A stretch of 64,000 bases of DNA. Source: Turritopsis dohrnii (lineage: Eukaryota > Cnidaria > Hydrozoa > Anthoathecata > Oceaniidae). Position numbers and translations under genes: made by a program. This document shows, piece after piece, positions 22,000-33,445 of this stretch. The notes beneath the pieces are model-generated. The model ran no database searches and had not been told where the DNA came from. It saw only the letters and a list, made by a program, of their open reading frames with translations. The stretch spans positions 124,001-188,000 of the forward strand of contig BQMF02000237.1 in the NCBI GenBank assembly GCA_027922465.2, given 5' to 3'. How positions within the stretch are numbered: position 1 is the first letter of the stretch; every line of letters starts with the position of its first letter.

Positions 22000-24137
22000 C
22001 AAGATGCCCTTACAGGCATAAGGATTTCTGCGAAACCAGCTGAAGTATGAAAAATGAAAGACTAGTGACATTCTTCAAATTTGACAACATCACATTTTTG
22101 ATCACACACTCCCTAGGAATCCATGATAGCAAACGAGATCAAAAATAGATAAAACAAAAATAGAACTATAATAGTTAATCCCGCTACAAAGTTTGTCAAC
22201 TTTTGTTCCCAGGGATGATGGCAATTTACCTTTTAAAGTGTAAATAGGACTTAACTAAAAACAACAGAAGCTTTTACATAGAAAGAAAAGAAATATGCGT
22301 AAGGTGCGAATCGTAACCATGGATACACATTTTATAAGACAGTTTTTTTTAAAAAAGAAACGATGTAAGAGCAAAAAGAAAAAAAAACACAAACTTTTTC
22401 GAAAAAAAAAAATAATTAAGAAACAAAATAATTAAGTAAAAGCAAAAAACTCACCAGATATACTTTGTTTAGAACTACGTATCTACCTACCTAATCTAGC
22501 TACTAAGCATTCAAGAATAATAGCTTTTAAAAAGTTTAACTATAAACGACTTCGATAAATTTTTCTAACTGCAAGAGAGCTTCGAAGCACAAGACCTTAC
22601 CAACAACAAACTTTTAAAATCATAAGTTTATTACAAGCGATGCTTCGAATTTGGTGGAATTGTGTTTTTAGAGGGAAAAATCTCTGTTATTTCGTGAAAA
22701 AGTGACAAAACACCAAAATACTTATATAAAGAATGTTTTGGTAGGTTTCATGTAAATGCACGCACGAAATTTCAAAAAACCGCTAGGTTTGGACAGCAGA
22801 AAAAAAAAAAACAAGATGCCCTACCGGGCAGAAGGATTTCTGCAAGCTTTGCTGCTGAAAATGCCACAAAAATGCAACACTAGCACACTAGTCCTGCAAA
22901 ACTAAGACAGTCACATCATTCAGCTCGAGAAGCATCAGCATTAAATAAACAAAAATATTGATGCGACTGACAATGTTCGTCAAGAAAGTCAGCCTACCAT
23001 AACATAAAAAAGGGGCTTTTCTTTATGCTATCGCGGAGATCATTTATGAAGATCTGTTTTTTTGTACGAATAAGCTGAATGATTGCTACTGGATATTTGC
23101 CACCCACGTACTCCAAAAAAGTGCATCGACACAATACGAAACTTTAATTTAACCACATTAAATATAACGAATCCTATAAAAAGATTGTGTATACTGGCGG
23201 TAACCAACATATCGTTTGGGCAGCACAAACTAATATATAAAGTTTCTATATTGATCTCCTCAGAATGAAAAATATAAATATCACAATAATAATTACTTAG
23301 AAATTAAAGCTCATATCTAATCTAAAAGTTAAAAAAAATACAACATACGTAGGGAGAAAAGAGATAAGCTGATATAGCCAGAATACATCCAAAAATTGCT
23401 ATTAAATATAGTATAAATAGCTGTATAAAGTGCATATGTTGGTGATGTTGGGGAGGAGCTGAAAGGAAGCTAAGCTGAGCTTTAAAAATCCAAAAGCTTC
23501 TAAAAATTGACTTCAAACATGCATACACATACAAAATACACGAAGGTCTTTCATATTTAAAAAGGCTTGGAGCAAAAATAAAACAAGAAATACCTTTTCT
23601 TCCACCACCAATGTATTGGCACTGTTTTCATATTTTAAACTTCAAGAAAACTTCTTTCAAAAAACAGAATAACCACACTGTAATTTAATTTTGTGAACAT
23701 GATAAGTTCCCAACAGTAATGCAATTCTTTATATAAAATTTTAAGCTGTATTAACTTCTTTTAAAGCCATATTTCCATCAAAGAAACTTTTAGCAAACTA
23801 CACACGTTCTTTCGCTGCCATTTTTAAAACGTTTTGTGGACGATCACATGGCATGGCGAAAATCAGCCAATAAACTATCGCTATTTAAGTGGAGGTGGCT
23901 AAATTAGCACCCGTTCGTAGAAATCGGGCATTATGCACCAATGACAATTAAGACGGCTTTTTTATGAACCAATGAAATTTAAGAAACAAAAATGCGCCGG
24001 TTTGGACAGTAAGATGAAAAAAAAAAAAAATCAGAAAAACACGGACGATCGTAAAGTATTTCTTGCTTACGCAGAAATCCAAAAAAAAGAAAAACAAAGC
24101 CGGTTTTAAAGTATTTCTTGCTTTCGCAGAAATCCAA
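22000..24137 (-). mobile_element. Hairpin-ended insertion, possibly Helentron-like
   Basis: Empty-site sequence at 45010 and 47900 (TTGTATTGATCAATAAAACTGA) corresponds here to TGATCAA, then the insert, then TAAAACAGAC. On the minus strand the insert runs from GGATTTCTGCGAAAGCAAG to a terminal hairpin ATGCCTGTAAGGGCAT followed by CTTG. There is no target duplication. A 3' hairpin with asymmetric ends and no duplication is Helitron/Helentron-like, but CTRR is not present, so the class is tentative. Other ends of the family occur at 21343, 22813 and 42425. No Rep-helicase frame is visible. Confidence 0.5.
22230..22560 (+). repeat. Direct repeat, copy 2 (pair with 20620-20905)
   Basis: This is the second copy of the block described at 20620, located inside the insertion at 22000-24137. 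It is followed at 22755 by the GCACGAAATTTCAAAAAACC/GGTTTGGACAGCAG block that also recurs at 21292 and, inverted, at 41998. Confidence 0.65.
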
Positions 24138-25194
24138 TAAAACAGACTTTTAACGAGCAATTAGCCTTTTGTTACGTTGAAACAACCGCTGTTGGTGGTG
24201 TTGTGCTAATTTTGTCACGAAATTTTTTGAAGAGACACAAACTTTTTTTCGTTGTGTGAACTTACCTTAATTTTTTTATTATGATCTAATAATTTCATAT
24301 TCCCAAGCATTGCCAACATCTTTATAAGCGAGAAAACAAACTTTTATGAAATTCATTCAATCACGCAGTTAACAGTGCAGCAGCGAACTTTTGTTGCAAG
24401 AACTTTTCACGAGACAAAAAGTTATGTAGCTGTCATTCAGGCTTTTAGACAACAGTTTCTGGGTAGAAATCCACCATAAAAAGGCACGATTCAAAGTTTT
24501 TAAATCTTTTGTAAAAGAGTTTTAGAAATGAAACTTTCATGTTTCAAGCTTGTAAAAACGTAAATTTTTCCTTCTATAAACGCAGCTTTATTACAATATT
24601 TTGGCTTTTTATGATTTCCCATGCTACTTGAGTCGTTAACACCTATTCAAGCAAGCGTTAATTGATCATTATTGATTTAATGTTATGGTTTCATGGTAAA
24701 AGCGATTATATTTCTCGAAAAATTGGTTTTTCTATGAAAAGGGTCATATATTTAGAAAGAGCAAAACATTTTCTTTCTGTTAATATAAAAATTGAAAAAA
24801 ACAAGCACGAAAAACATAAGATAATGCTTATTGAAAGTTAGGTGCCCACTTTCTGGTGGACACACTGTACATGCTTTTAGATATCATCACAGTGATTACG
24901 TAGGTCTTTAAATATATGCGGTCAATCTTCTTAATTACGAAAAGACTTCCCAAACACAAAAAGTAAACAAAGATTTGGATTATGAAAAAATATGATCCAA
25001 ACTTATCAAAACTAGCAAACATAACTGAAAGCAGAAATTTGTATTAAAAAAAGATGTCCGCCATTTACAAAAATTTACTGACAGTAAAGATAAAATTCAG
25101 TTTGCTATCATAAATAGGAAGTCCCCATTCCTAATTCAAGACATTAATAATACAGCCAAGAACTACACAAGTAAATAAGCTAAAAAAGCAGCTA

Positions 25195-25350
25195 GAGAAA
25201 CATCAAACATAAAATGATGCACAGGCAGGGTAGACTAGACATTCTTGTTGAGCTGAAGAGGAAACTGAGCTGAGCTGTACGTACCCAGAGCTTAAAAAGC
25301 ATTACAGCCCACACATGAAACAAACAGTCTTTTGTATTTAGAAAGGCTTA
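25195..25350 (+). repeat. Dispersed repeat (same family as window edges)
   Basis: GAGAAACATCAAACATAAAATGAT, GAGCTGAAGAGGAAACTGAG and CAGAGCTTAAAAAGC align with positions 1-170 in the same orientation. The upstream flank 24890-25190 also resembles 63670-63977, so the repeat extends leftwards. Confidence 0.6.
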
Positions 25351-27570
25351 TAAGAATCCAATTGATTGATTCCAATCAGCAAAAGCCTGCTATAAGAATT
25401 CAAATGGGTAAATTTCAAGGACTTAAGAATAAGATTTAGTTGTGCAAACGTTTTCTCATTGCAAATGTAAACATAAGATTATTCATCTTCATCATCATTG
25501 GACTTTTTATGGTAAACATGGCTTAAAGATACCCCAGTAAAAGGAATGCAGAAGAAATACGTATGTATCTAGAGCTTTTTTTTTATTCCTAGCACACACA
25601 GCTTGTATTTTAGATGTAAATTTTAAACGTTTAAAAGCTTTGATCTGAATTTAAGAAATTTTCAAAAGCATCAGCTAACAATATTCTCATTAACAAATTT
25701 TCAACTTACAATAATATCGTAAAGGGTGGGAGGTATTAGTTTTCCAGTTGGAAATCCATAACAAATCTCAGGGACCAATTGAAGGATTAAATGAAGGGAT
25801 AAATGTCTACTTAACTCCAAACTTCAAATAATGCAGCCACTTTGTTCAGGCCGCTACCGTGCAGATCGACAATATTGCCTTAACGTTATTTTACTGAACA
25901 CTTTTGGGTTTGATCAATCATATTAATATCTACATCAAAATTTGCGAAAATCAAAGGTGTCCGAGAAAATTAAGCTTTTTGGTATGCACTGTAAGAAATT
26001 TCAGTGATTGACGGCAACCGAACGCATTTCTCTGTTAGTATTTTGATGACAATATTTGATCTTGCCAAAATAGCTCCGTTCCGCTTAGCTCCACTCCGCA
26101 AAAATTTGATTGCCCTTTAAAACGCTTAAACTGCCCTACTATTGACCAAACACCATATTTTTCATCCGAAAGAAATGAAAAGTAACTTTACGCAAAACAA
26201 ATAACAAACGTAATGAACAATACATCCAAGCACACAACATCTGACTATATAATGCATTCACATTACAAAATGTGAGTTAAAAACAAATCGATACTTTCAA
26301 CTATAGTTCCTGCATTGTGTAAGGATCTGTTACAAAAGTATTATAATTTTGTCCGTCCGAAACGGAAAACTGTGTTTGTTTCAATATTTTATCATCCTTG
26401 TAGAAATCATGTTTTGGAATTTTGTAAATTCTATTCTAGTATACTTTCGAAAAATGTTTGCTTGATATTGTATCATAAACGTGCTGTTTTTATAGCCTTA
26501 AGTATCAATTTGTCCGTCCCACATGAAAAGGTACTTTTGTAACAGACCCATAGTTACATTGAAAAGAAACCATTAATAAATTTTTGAAATGAATGTAACA
26601 ATCTGTTCTTCCCAAAACTATCGATATCATGATTTAAAACCATGCGTTTTATTCCTTTAATGGTGTATATACCTTTTTTATTATTTATCTTACCTAAAAC
26701 AAAAGTATTTCAATTGTATAATAAGGCAAAAAGGCTAATCATACTATGACAATATCAAATTTAACAACTTCCTATGTGGCAGGTTCAGCATCTGTTTTGA
26801 ATTGGTGGTTCTGGTATGAAGGAGCACGTTAACATGCACGAGCATGTTTTACAGAGGTATGATGCCATAATGAATTTTGTTTTCATTTCGTCTTAAGTGA
26901 GGTTTCTCTTGGTCTTGTTTGCTTGATATTTTGAACCATAACCATAACAAGAAAGGATGAGATGGGTAACTTCTGAGTACCGAATCAATATTTTATAATT
27001 TGTTTTCACACTTTTTTTAAGACTGAAAAAAGGCGAAATTTAATTTACGTGGAAACAAGGGAAAACGAGCTTTTACAGAAACAAAAACGATGAAGCCAAT
27101 AATAGGTAACAGTTATCTAATCAATTTATTAGAAACGAAGTAAATGTTATATTTTATAATCTGTTTTCTAAAGCCTAGTGTCCACCAACGCGCTAAAACA
27201 TTGACGCAAATGATCAACGCAAAAAAGAAAAAGATTCGCGCGTAGATGTGGTGGTGTAAAAAGCAATGCCGGCAACCGACCTTTTGGACGTGTATTTTCC
27301 GAAGCAGCACCCCGTTTCATACTTGTTATGCGAGCCAAATAGTTCTAAAATAAAATTCTCGTCCGAAATAAATTCCGTCGGCGAAAACATCGCAGTCGCC
27401 AGCGTAAGTCGAAAAAAAAAAAATCTTTCACAGTTAAGAAGGAAAGACGAAAGTGTCAGACTGAAAACTGTATTAATTTTGAAGGAATAATAATTCTCTA
27501 CTTCAGGTTCAATGCTCCACAACTAAATAATGATGTCTGAATTTCACTACTGGTGTAAGAACACCAGCCT
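25351..27570. other. Intergenic, nothing recognised
   Basis: No conserved coding sequence or clear element ends were found. A 15-base block AGTGTCCACCAACGC (27178) may be one end of a MITE, but its partner was not seen. Confidence 0.4.
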
Positions 27571-28394
27571 AAATCCTTCCTGTACTGCAAATAGCGAAGC
27601 AAATTTTCTATGGATGTATATAGCTGTTTTATGAAAGAAATGTTCCTTGAATTATTAAGGAGGTTCTTTCAAATTTGAGGTACGCTTTTGTCAGCTAATG
27701 AAGCGATCATCATTATTGTGAAGTAATTGAGGCATTGTGATAGTCCTCATTGAGAATTATCATTCACAAAAATGCACTGGTTATTGATTTTTATGGACAT
27801 ATTGTTCTGTTTTGAAACCGTATCGGATAATTTTTGTAGCTAGAGGATCTAAAACTTTTGGTGAATCTGTTGTTTGTTTGGTCCCTTTTGGAAAGTAGTT
27901 TGGAATACTTTACTGGAAGAAGTTGTCATATTCAATGACTTTCTCAAATAGAGAGGAAAACATATTAAGAAGTTATAACAGAGATGTATTGAAAATGTAT
28001 TAATAAAAGATTTACACCAGTGCCTTATGTTAGTTGTAAATAAACTAGCATGAATAAGAATCGGAATTGAAGATATGTAGATCCGTCCATTGCTTTCTCT
28101 TCGGATTATGATAAAACCCTTCATCTATAAAAAAAGATTTAGTTGAATAATATAGTTTTGAATGTCATACAGTAGTCATCCCCACTAATTTCAAAAACGT
28201 TTTGCTAACAATAACACAGCAATAGTTTTACAAATAATTTATTATTGGTTCCTCTATTATGATGACGTTATAACGTTTAAGATTATTAGAGAACTGAGAG
28301 CTTCGTTGATCGATAGTTTATGAATTTATGACAGGACACTCAGACAGACACTATATTTCTTCGAAGAAACCGTTATAAGTAATATGCTTTATAC

Positions 28395-29314
28395 TTACTC
28401 CCGCTCATCCTTTCTGTTTTTGAGAATTTTTGCAAATACACGTCTAACGAAATCTGTTGAGAAAGAAAAAAAAGTCATTTCTCATATACTGTGTCCAGAC
28501 ACTTACGACCGTCAATAAACATGATGTTCATTTTACCCATATATGTTAGCAAAGACAGATATCCCAGTTATCACAAAGAATTGTATTGATTACATTGACT
28601 TATTACGTACAGAGATTATTTAACAATAGCCGGTTAAAAACTTTACATGCGCTTGTTAAGTTACCAACTGAAAATGTTTTTTCGAAACATGACCCAACTA
28701 TTCATGTTTGAAAAAATGCAGAAAGTTCTCATGACACACATGAGAAACTTGTGGAATGTGTCAAAAGCTAAAAAATACGAGGAATGCTTTTTGGTTAACT
28801 GCATTAAATGATTTGAAGGAAAATACTATAACAATGAAACAGTTCAAGTAACTGAAGTAACTAATTCATATTTTACATTTGGGAAGGCGAAGTCTACATG
28901 TCCTTATACAACTGTGTTTTTGAAACAAGTTTTTGAAAGTTAATAATTTGTTTGAAAAAAAAAAGAGATCAAATATGTAATAATATAGTATATACTCTTT
29001 ATACCGTTTATTCTTTCGTCGCTTATGGCTTCGTTTAAATGTTTCCAATCACTAAAACTGGTTTCGTCACATGGAAAGCCACATGGCTTTCGGGGAGTAT
29101 CTTAAAGAAAAATAAAAGGTTTTAATGTACTTACAATTTAGGATAACGCTCCTAGCCAACAAAAATAAGCACATGTCAATCTAAATGCCTTTATGTTAAC
29201 ATAACGGAAATGAAGTTTGAATTGCTAAGATGTTTTCTTACCTCTAGGATTGATATTTCCCAATGTTGCTGATACCACTATCGTCAAAAGCAAGAATGCG
29301 ACGATAGTCTTCAT
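28395..29314 (-). CDS. Small secreted protein, copy A (75 aa)
   Basis: I do not recognise this family. Three coding exons on the minus strand, 29314-29242, 29100-29005 and 28453-28395, join to 228 bases ending in TAA. Donors GTAAG and GTATAA and acceptors TTTAAG and CAACAG fit the consensus, and every junction is phase 1. Exon 1 encodes a signal peptide (MKTIVAFLLLTIVVSATLG). The mature part has a CX3C pair (KPCGFPCDE), an acidic middle and a basic, amphipathic C-terminus (FVRRVFAKILKNRKDERE). The last codons overlap a strong donor GTAAGT (28398-28393). Splicing to the conserved acceptor at 28126 (exon start 28124) gives an immediate TGA, so the protein ends the same way and the next exon would be 3' UTR. 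Exons 2 and 3 differ from copy B at only four residues, although introns have diverged, which implies selection. A secreted peptide of unknown role is the safest call. Confidence 0.75.
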
Positions 29315-29863
29315 GATTGTTGTTTACGAACGGTCGCCACAAACGAAATCAAATATCAATTGCAGTGTCTTATAGCGGCGACGTTTATTTATGCCTGTTT
29401 GATGTAATTGTTGTAATTTTAACTTAATTACTTCAGTTGGTTTTAGAATATTGGAAACGAAAATTCCAATACTGTTTTTTACAATGACTATACGGAATTT
29501 CAAAATAATTTTTTACATCAATAGAAAGTCCTTTTTAACATCTTTCACCGTGTATATTTTCGTGAAAAATGAAATAGTTTCTGAAAAAAAATAAGGAAAA
29601 TGTCTTGCAAAAATATAATTAGATTTTTAATGATCAATTAAGACAAAGTCTAACTATATCGTACTTAATCGTATGAATTGTGAGCTGTTTATTGTCAGCT
29701 AATTAAACAAATTATTGCTATAGTGTTCATGTGATTTGTAGTTCAGCTCTTTGGACATAATCTTCCGCTCTGCAGCAGTATCGGTTACCGTAATATTTAA
29801 AGTGAGAGAATATTAAAACTTGGATGAATTATTTGTTTAGCTTGCTTTCCTGTGATCAATATA

Positions 29864-30420
29864 CCGGGTAAGTAAAAAAAAGTACCGGTGTTTCACAAAC
29901 AATGTCTTTCCATTGAATAATTATGAAAGATAGTTATTTTTATTTCTAAATAGAGGAATTCTTTACCTATATTTTGGTGTATCACTTTCCTAATTTGATT
30001 GAGTAGAAAGAAAGTTATGGACAAAACATTGGAAGCGGCCCTTGTAAAAATCTTTAAAAAATGGACAAAAAAGCCAAGCAGAATGTCTCAAAACAAGATT
30101 TCATTTCCAACCAGAAGGAAACATACACAATTAAATGTGCTAAAACTCATTTTTCTTATTTCCAATTAAGTTAAGTAAAAAGTTCAAACTTTTTTCAACA
30201 TTTTCTTAAAACTTTATTCCCTGAAACTTTTTATAAAGACTGTTTTGCATAAAATAGTGAGAAATGGCATACAACTATAAGAGGTGATTAGACAAATAGT
30301 GTTTTTTCTTTCAATCCCCATAGCATTTTTATTAACATAATCAAATTTAATCAAAGAATCTCGCAGCATCATTTTTGACTTTTTTTGTTAAATACTGGTA
30401 CCTTCTTTTGACTCACCCGG
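29864..30420. mobile_element. TA-target MITE, CCGGGTNAGT ends
   Basis: CCGGGTAAGT...AAAGTACC (from 29864) pairs with GGTACCTTCTTTTGACTCACCCGG (to 30420), flanked by TA on both sides. Copy B of the duplication has no insertion at this place (CCTGTGATCAATGTGTAAGGG near 46813), so this is a lineage-specific insertion of 557 bp upstream of the copy A gene. Confidence 0.75.
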
Positions 30421-30661
30421 TATAAAGGTTGCGGAGTGGGTGCGCGCAATCGCCCGTTCGCCAGCAAGAATATGGAAAACATGAAAGCCGGATTTTTGTT
30501 CAACAAAATCCGATGAGTGGAATTCGCAACAGTCTGTGTGAATGCGCATCCATACATACCGAAAGAATATCTGCTACTTTTGTCGGTTCTCGTTAAGAAA
30601 ATAATGCAATGACGCCTATCAATACACATAGCGGGATTCGGAAAAGTCATGTTTCGTTTAC

Positions 30662-31370
30662 ACGAAACTATTTTTCTATAGATTTGTAGGGAATTCTATA
30701 CAACTTAGTAGAGTTGTTCGTGAAATAAGTGTGCAAAGTAATGATATTTTTTTTGATACAACAAAAGGCTTTAAATCCCTGAAGTAACTACAGTTTTAGT
30801 AAAAAGTTTTAAAAAAATTCTCACAAGTAATTGATTTGTTTCGTATAACAGGCTCGTCAAGTTTACGAATCTCCCTAATTTACGTTATATTGCTATTCGA
30901 ACATAGCTACTTTCAGTTATGAAAAACCCTTTTGTGAAGTAACTACAATCAGTGACAGAAAGCTGCAGTTGCTCCAATTATTGTGTTGTCAGACAATGTA
31001 CAATGCCCCTCTCCGACAATTTAATTAATGTTCATTCATGTGTCTTAATGTTAATTTCCTTTGAAAAGCTAGCTTTGGCCAACATATTTTGTTCCTGATA
31101 GTTTGCAGAAAGTGAGTCTCGTGAAAACAGTGCTTTCTGTTGTGAGGCTCACTTTTTTCTTGTTGTATTATGAAATAGATACTGGTTCACTTGAGATTTG
31201 TTATTTTTGTCTACACTACTAACTTTTACTTAAGGTTAGGGAAATAAACAACAACAAATTAAAAAACAATATAATGTTCGCTTTTTCTCTTTTAGAGAAA
31301 TTTCACTTTTAGAGAAAATTCAATGATGGTTTGAATCTATATTAAAACCAGTGTAAGTTTAAAAATACTC
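30662..31370. other. Intergenic, nothing recognised
   Basis: AT-rich sequence with no supported gene or repeat boundary. Confidence 0.4.
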
Positions 31371-31377
31371 CACCAGG

Positions 31378-31965
31378 AATATGCCATAGCTTGTGGGGAA
31401 CTTTGTAGAAGGTATCCGCAGCACTCAAAAAGAAGTGTATACCGTCACGCCACTCCCACCCAGGAACCTGTTGACATAAAAAGAGAAAACAAAGGCCAAC
31501 CAAAGGTGTTAAACAGGAGATGAACGCCTCATAATCCGAACACTTCTCAGGTTGTGGAAAGAGCGGGCTTCCTCAGTGACAAGAAGGTACAGGAAAAAAA
31601 ACTAGACTGTACCACATATCCCTCAAGACAATTTACCGGGTTCTTCGAAAAAACATAAACAAGTATCGACAGTCGAGAAAGGAAAGCCTTATATCTGAGA
31701 GGGATAAGAAGCTACGGATTCGCAAAAGAATGTCCCGAAAAACTTTTGGCGACATGTTTCTTTGATGGTGTTGGCTTTGCAAATCGTACGAAGCCTTATG
31801 CAGAAATAAGAGCTGTATCTTCTATGACATGCAGAAAATCCGGCGAAGGTTTAAGGAACACAATGAAAAGTAAAGAACTGGTGGTGGGATGGCCAATTAC
31901 TTTGTTGGAATTGGATACTACAGTGGTGTGCTGTGCTGTGAAAACCATCAATGGCAAGTGATGCC
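31378..31965 (+). pseudogene. Tc1-like transposase relic
   Basis: This is a decayed Tc1/mariner transposase read in shifting frames. It starts with an N-terminal helix-turn-helix-like part, EYAIACGELCRRYPQHSKRS, then KRENKGQPKVLNRR and a stop. After a further basic segment (about 31640-31740: LRKNINKYRQSRK, SERDKKLRIRKRMSRK) comes a catalytic-core block around FFDGVGFANRTKPYAEIRAV and MTCRKSGEGL. This matches a Tc1-like group known for FDGVGF/HKTNP motifs. It breaks off after the first catalytic Asp region; the second Asp and the final Asp/Glu are not visible. At least one stop and two frameshifts make it inactive. Inverted ends were not found. Confidence 0.75.
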
Positions 31966-32249
31966 CAATTCATTGATGACAAATTTCTAGGTAAGACTAT
32001 GTTGTCATTTTAAAGAAAAAGCACCAAAACACCGAAACACCAAAAATAATAACTTTTTTCAAATCTAGTCAGTTTAATTTTAACATTTGCTACCAATATA
32101 TGCCAACGTTTTATCAACATTTTCTAAGCTTCATTTTAGAAGTTATGATTTACTCTTGCGTATTTAAATTTGGACTTTAAAATGATTCCACTGATAACAC
32201 TTATTGCGATAGAAAAAATAGAAATACAAAAGAAATCTGCTGTTTTTGC

Positions 32250-33213
32250 CCCCGCAGCGAGCGTAAGCGAACGAGGAGGCATAGTAGTTTCACGAGATAG
32301 GCGAATGTCAGTTTCCGATTTTGTTCATCATCTTCCAACTTTCGTGTTGACGTTACACGGTGGAATACAATTATTAGCTGACTTTGCTTTTTTCCCGTTT
32401 AAAGGCATGGTACTGTAAGTGGGAGACAGAATGTTTTTTCGTATCTCTTTTCTAATTTACTATTATATTACATTATATTATGTTATTTAAAAAGTTCGTA
32501 TGCTAATTAATTAAACATTTTTTATATTACTCTGAACAACAAGGATTTTGAAGCACAGCTTGAAATCTGAAATTTTGCCAACCATACATTTTATGTTTGT
32601 ATATGTTTTAGCTCTAAATCTTTCATTTAATAAATTTTATTCAATGCACTGATTTTTGGTGGATCTTGCCCTTTTAATTGGATTTCTGTGTATGCAAGAA
32701 AGCCATATTACAAATTCTTGTTTTTCTTCTTTAACTGTCCTCCACTAGTGATCATGATCAATAAAAAACCTTTTTATATTTTTTTTTTCTTGCTATTTTA
32801 TGTAAACGTTGGCTATTTTTTGTTTTGAATTAAAGTTTGAAACGCAAATTTCTAATGGATTTTTCGCTTTATTTTTTCTTTTGAAAAAGTTTTTTTTTTC
32901 TTTTGGCTCTTACATAATTTCTTTAACAAATGTTACTTTGATTATAAAATGCGTATTCATGTTTCAGTTCACACATTTCTTTTGTTTGTAGCAAATACTT
33001 TCTGATATTACTTGTTAAGCCTTATTTACACTTTTTGAAAGGTATATTAGCATCAGTGTGACTTAGGCCTTGCCTCATATCAGGTCTCAAATTAACCAAA
33101 ACATTTTTTGTTAGGCCAAAATCTTGTTTTCGTTTCTGTTGTTAATGTATAGCTTGCTATCTGTATAAATTGGAATGCTTGAGCGCGGGGGCATTTTTAG
33201 CTAAAGCTACATG
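32250..33213 (+). repeat. Repeat family with GCCCCCGC inverted ends, copy 1
   Basis: The copy begins TTGCCCCCGCAGCGAGCG and ends GAGCGCGGGGGCATTTTTAG followed by CTAAAGCTACATGCTAG. It is the reverse complement of 41700-43162 over most of its length (for example TGTATAGCTTGCTATCTGTA at 33146 and ATTGGATTTCTGTGTATGCA at 32677). A third member is at 35116-36834. No coding capacity is seen. Confidence 0.65.
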
Positions 33214-33299
33214 CTAGTATTAAGGTATTACAGTATAGATTGTCACTCCAATAGGAACGTAGCTAATACCTTCTCCATGTTTCTTTCGTGTTGTTCAGA

Positions 33300-33445
33300 C
33301 TTATTATATATTTCCCCATTGGGCGAAATATATGCTAAAACCGGCAGTTTCCTTCATCATCATCATCTTCTCTGTTCACTTTTATAGCCGCGATTCAGTA
33401 TTAAACTTTGGCCTAGCTAAGAGTAGAGGCTAGTCTTCGACGAAG
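33300..33445 (-). repeat. Dispersed segment, inverted relative to 2925-3070
   Basis: CCCCATTGGGCGAAATATAT, CTCTGTTCACTTTTATAGC and AGAGTAGAGGCTAGTCTTC match the complement of 2925-3070. It starts about 90 bases right of the GCCCCCGC-family copy and may be part of a larger unit. Confidence 0.5.

Larger units (their letters stand above)
21795..24867. mobile_element. Tc1-like element with a nested 2.1-kb insertion
   Basis: CAGTGTGTCCACCAGAAAGT from 21795 and its complement ending at 24867 form inverted ends of about 26 bp, flanked by TA (21793-21794 and 24868-24869). This is the Tc1/mariner signature. There is no transposase frame. A shorter, older copy in the opposite orientation lies at about 47405-48103. 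Comparison with that copy and with a fragment at 44999-45062 shows that 22000-24137 is foreign sequence, leaving an original element of about 0.94 kb. Confidence 0.8.
27578..30660 (-). repeat. Segmental duplication, copy A
   Basis: From 27578 (ACTGCAAATAGCGAAGC) to about 30660 the sequence aligns in the same orientation with 41055-47045, including introns and flanks of the small secreted-protein gene. Conserved landmarks are GTTTATGAATTTATGACAGG (28316 and 43179) and GTTGCGGAGTGGGTGCG (30428 and 46834). Copy A lacks the insertions seen in copy B and has one of its own at 29864-30420. Confidence 0.85.

Noticed and set aside
27266..27490. Overlapping frames on both strands near 27.2-27.5 kb (74 and 102 residues)
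   Set aside because: Neither has recognisable motifs. The GC-richer patch may be a decayed element, but no ends or homologue in the window support it.
27849..28124. 91-residue frame starting MKGFIIIRR on the minus strand as a fourth exon of the secreted protein
   Set aside because: Splicing into it from the GTAAGT at 28398 gives an immediate stop in both paralogues, and the frame is not conserved in copy B. It is more likely 3' UTR.
30369..30650. 93-residue minus-strand frame, related frame at 46796-47047
   Set aside because: The two duplicated copies differ by frameshifts and neither shows a domain. It is a conserved upstream flank of the duplicated gene, not a shared protein.
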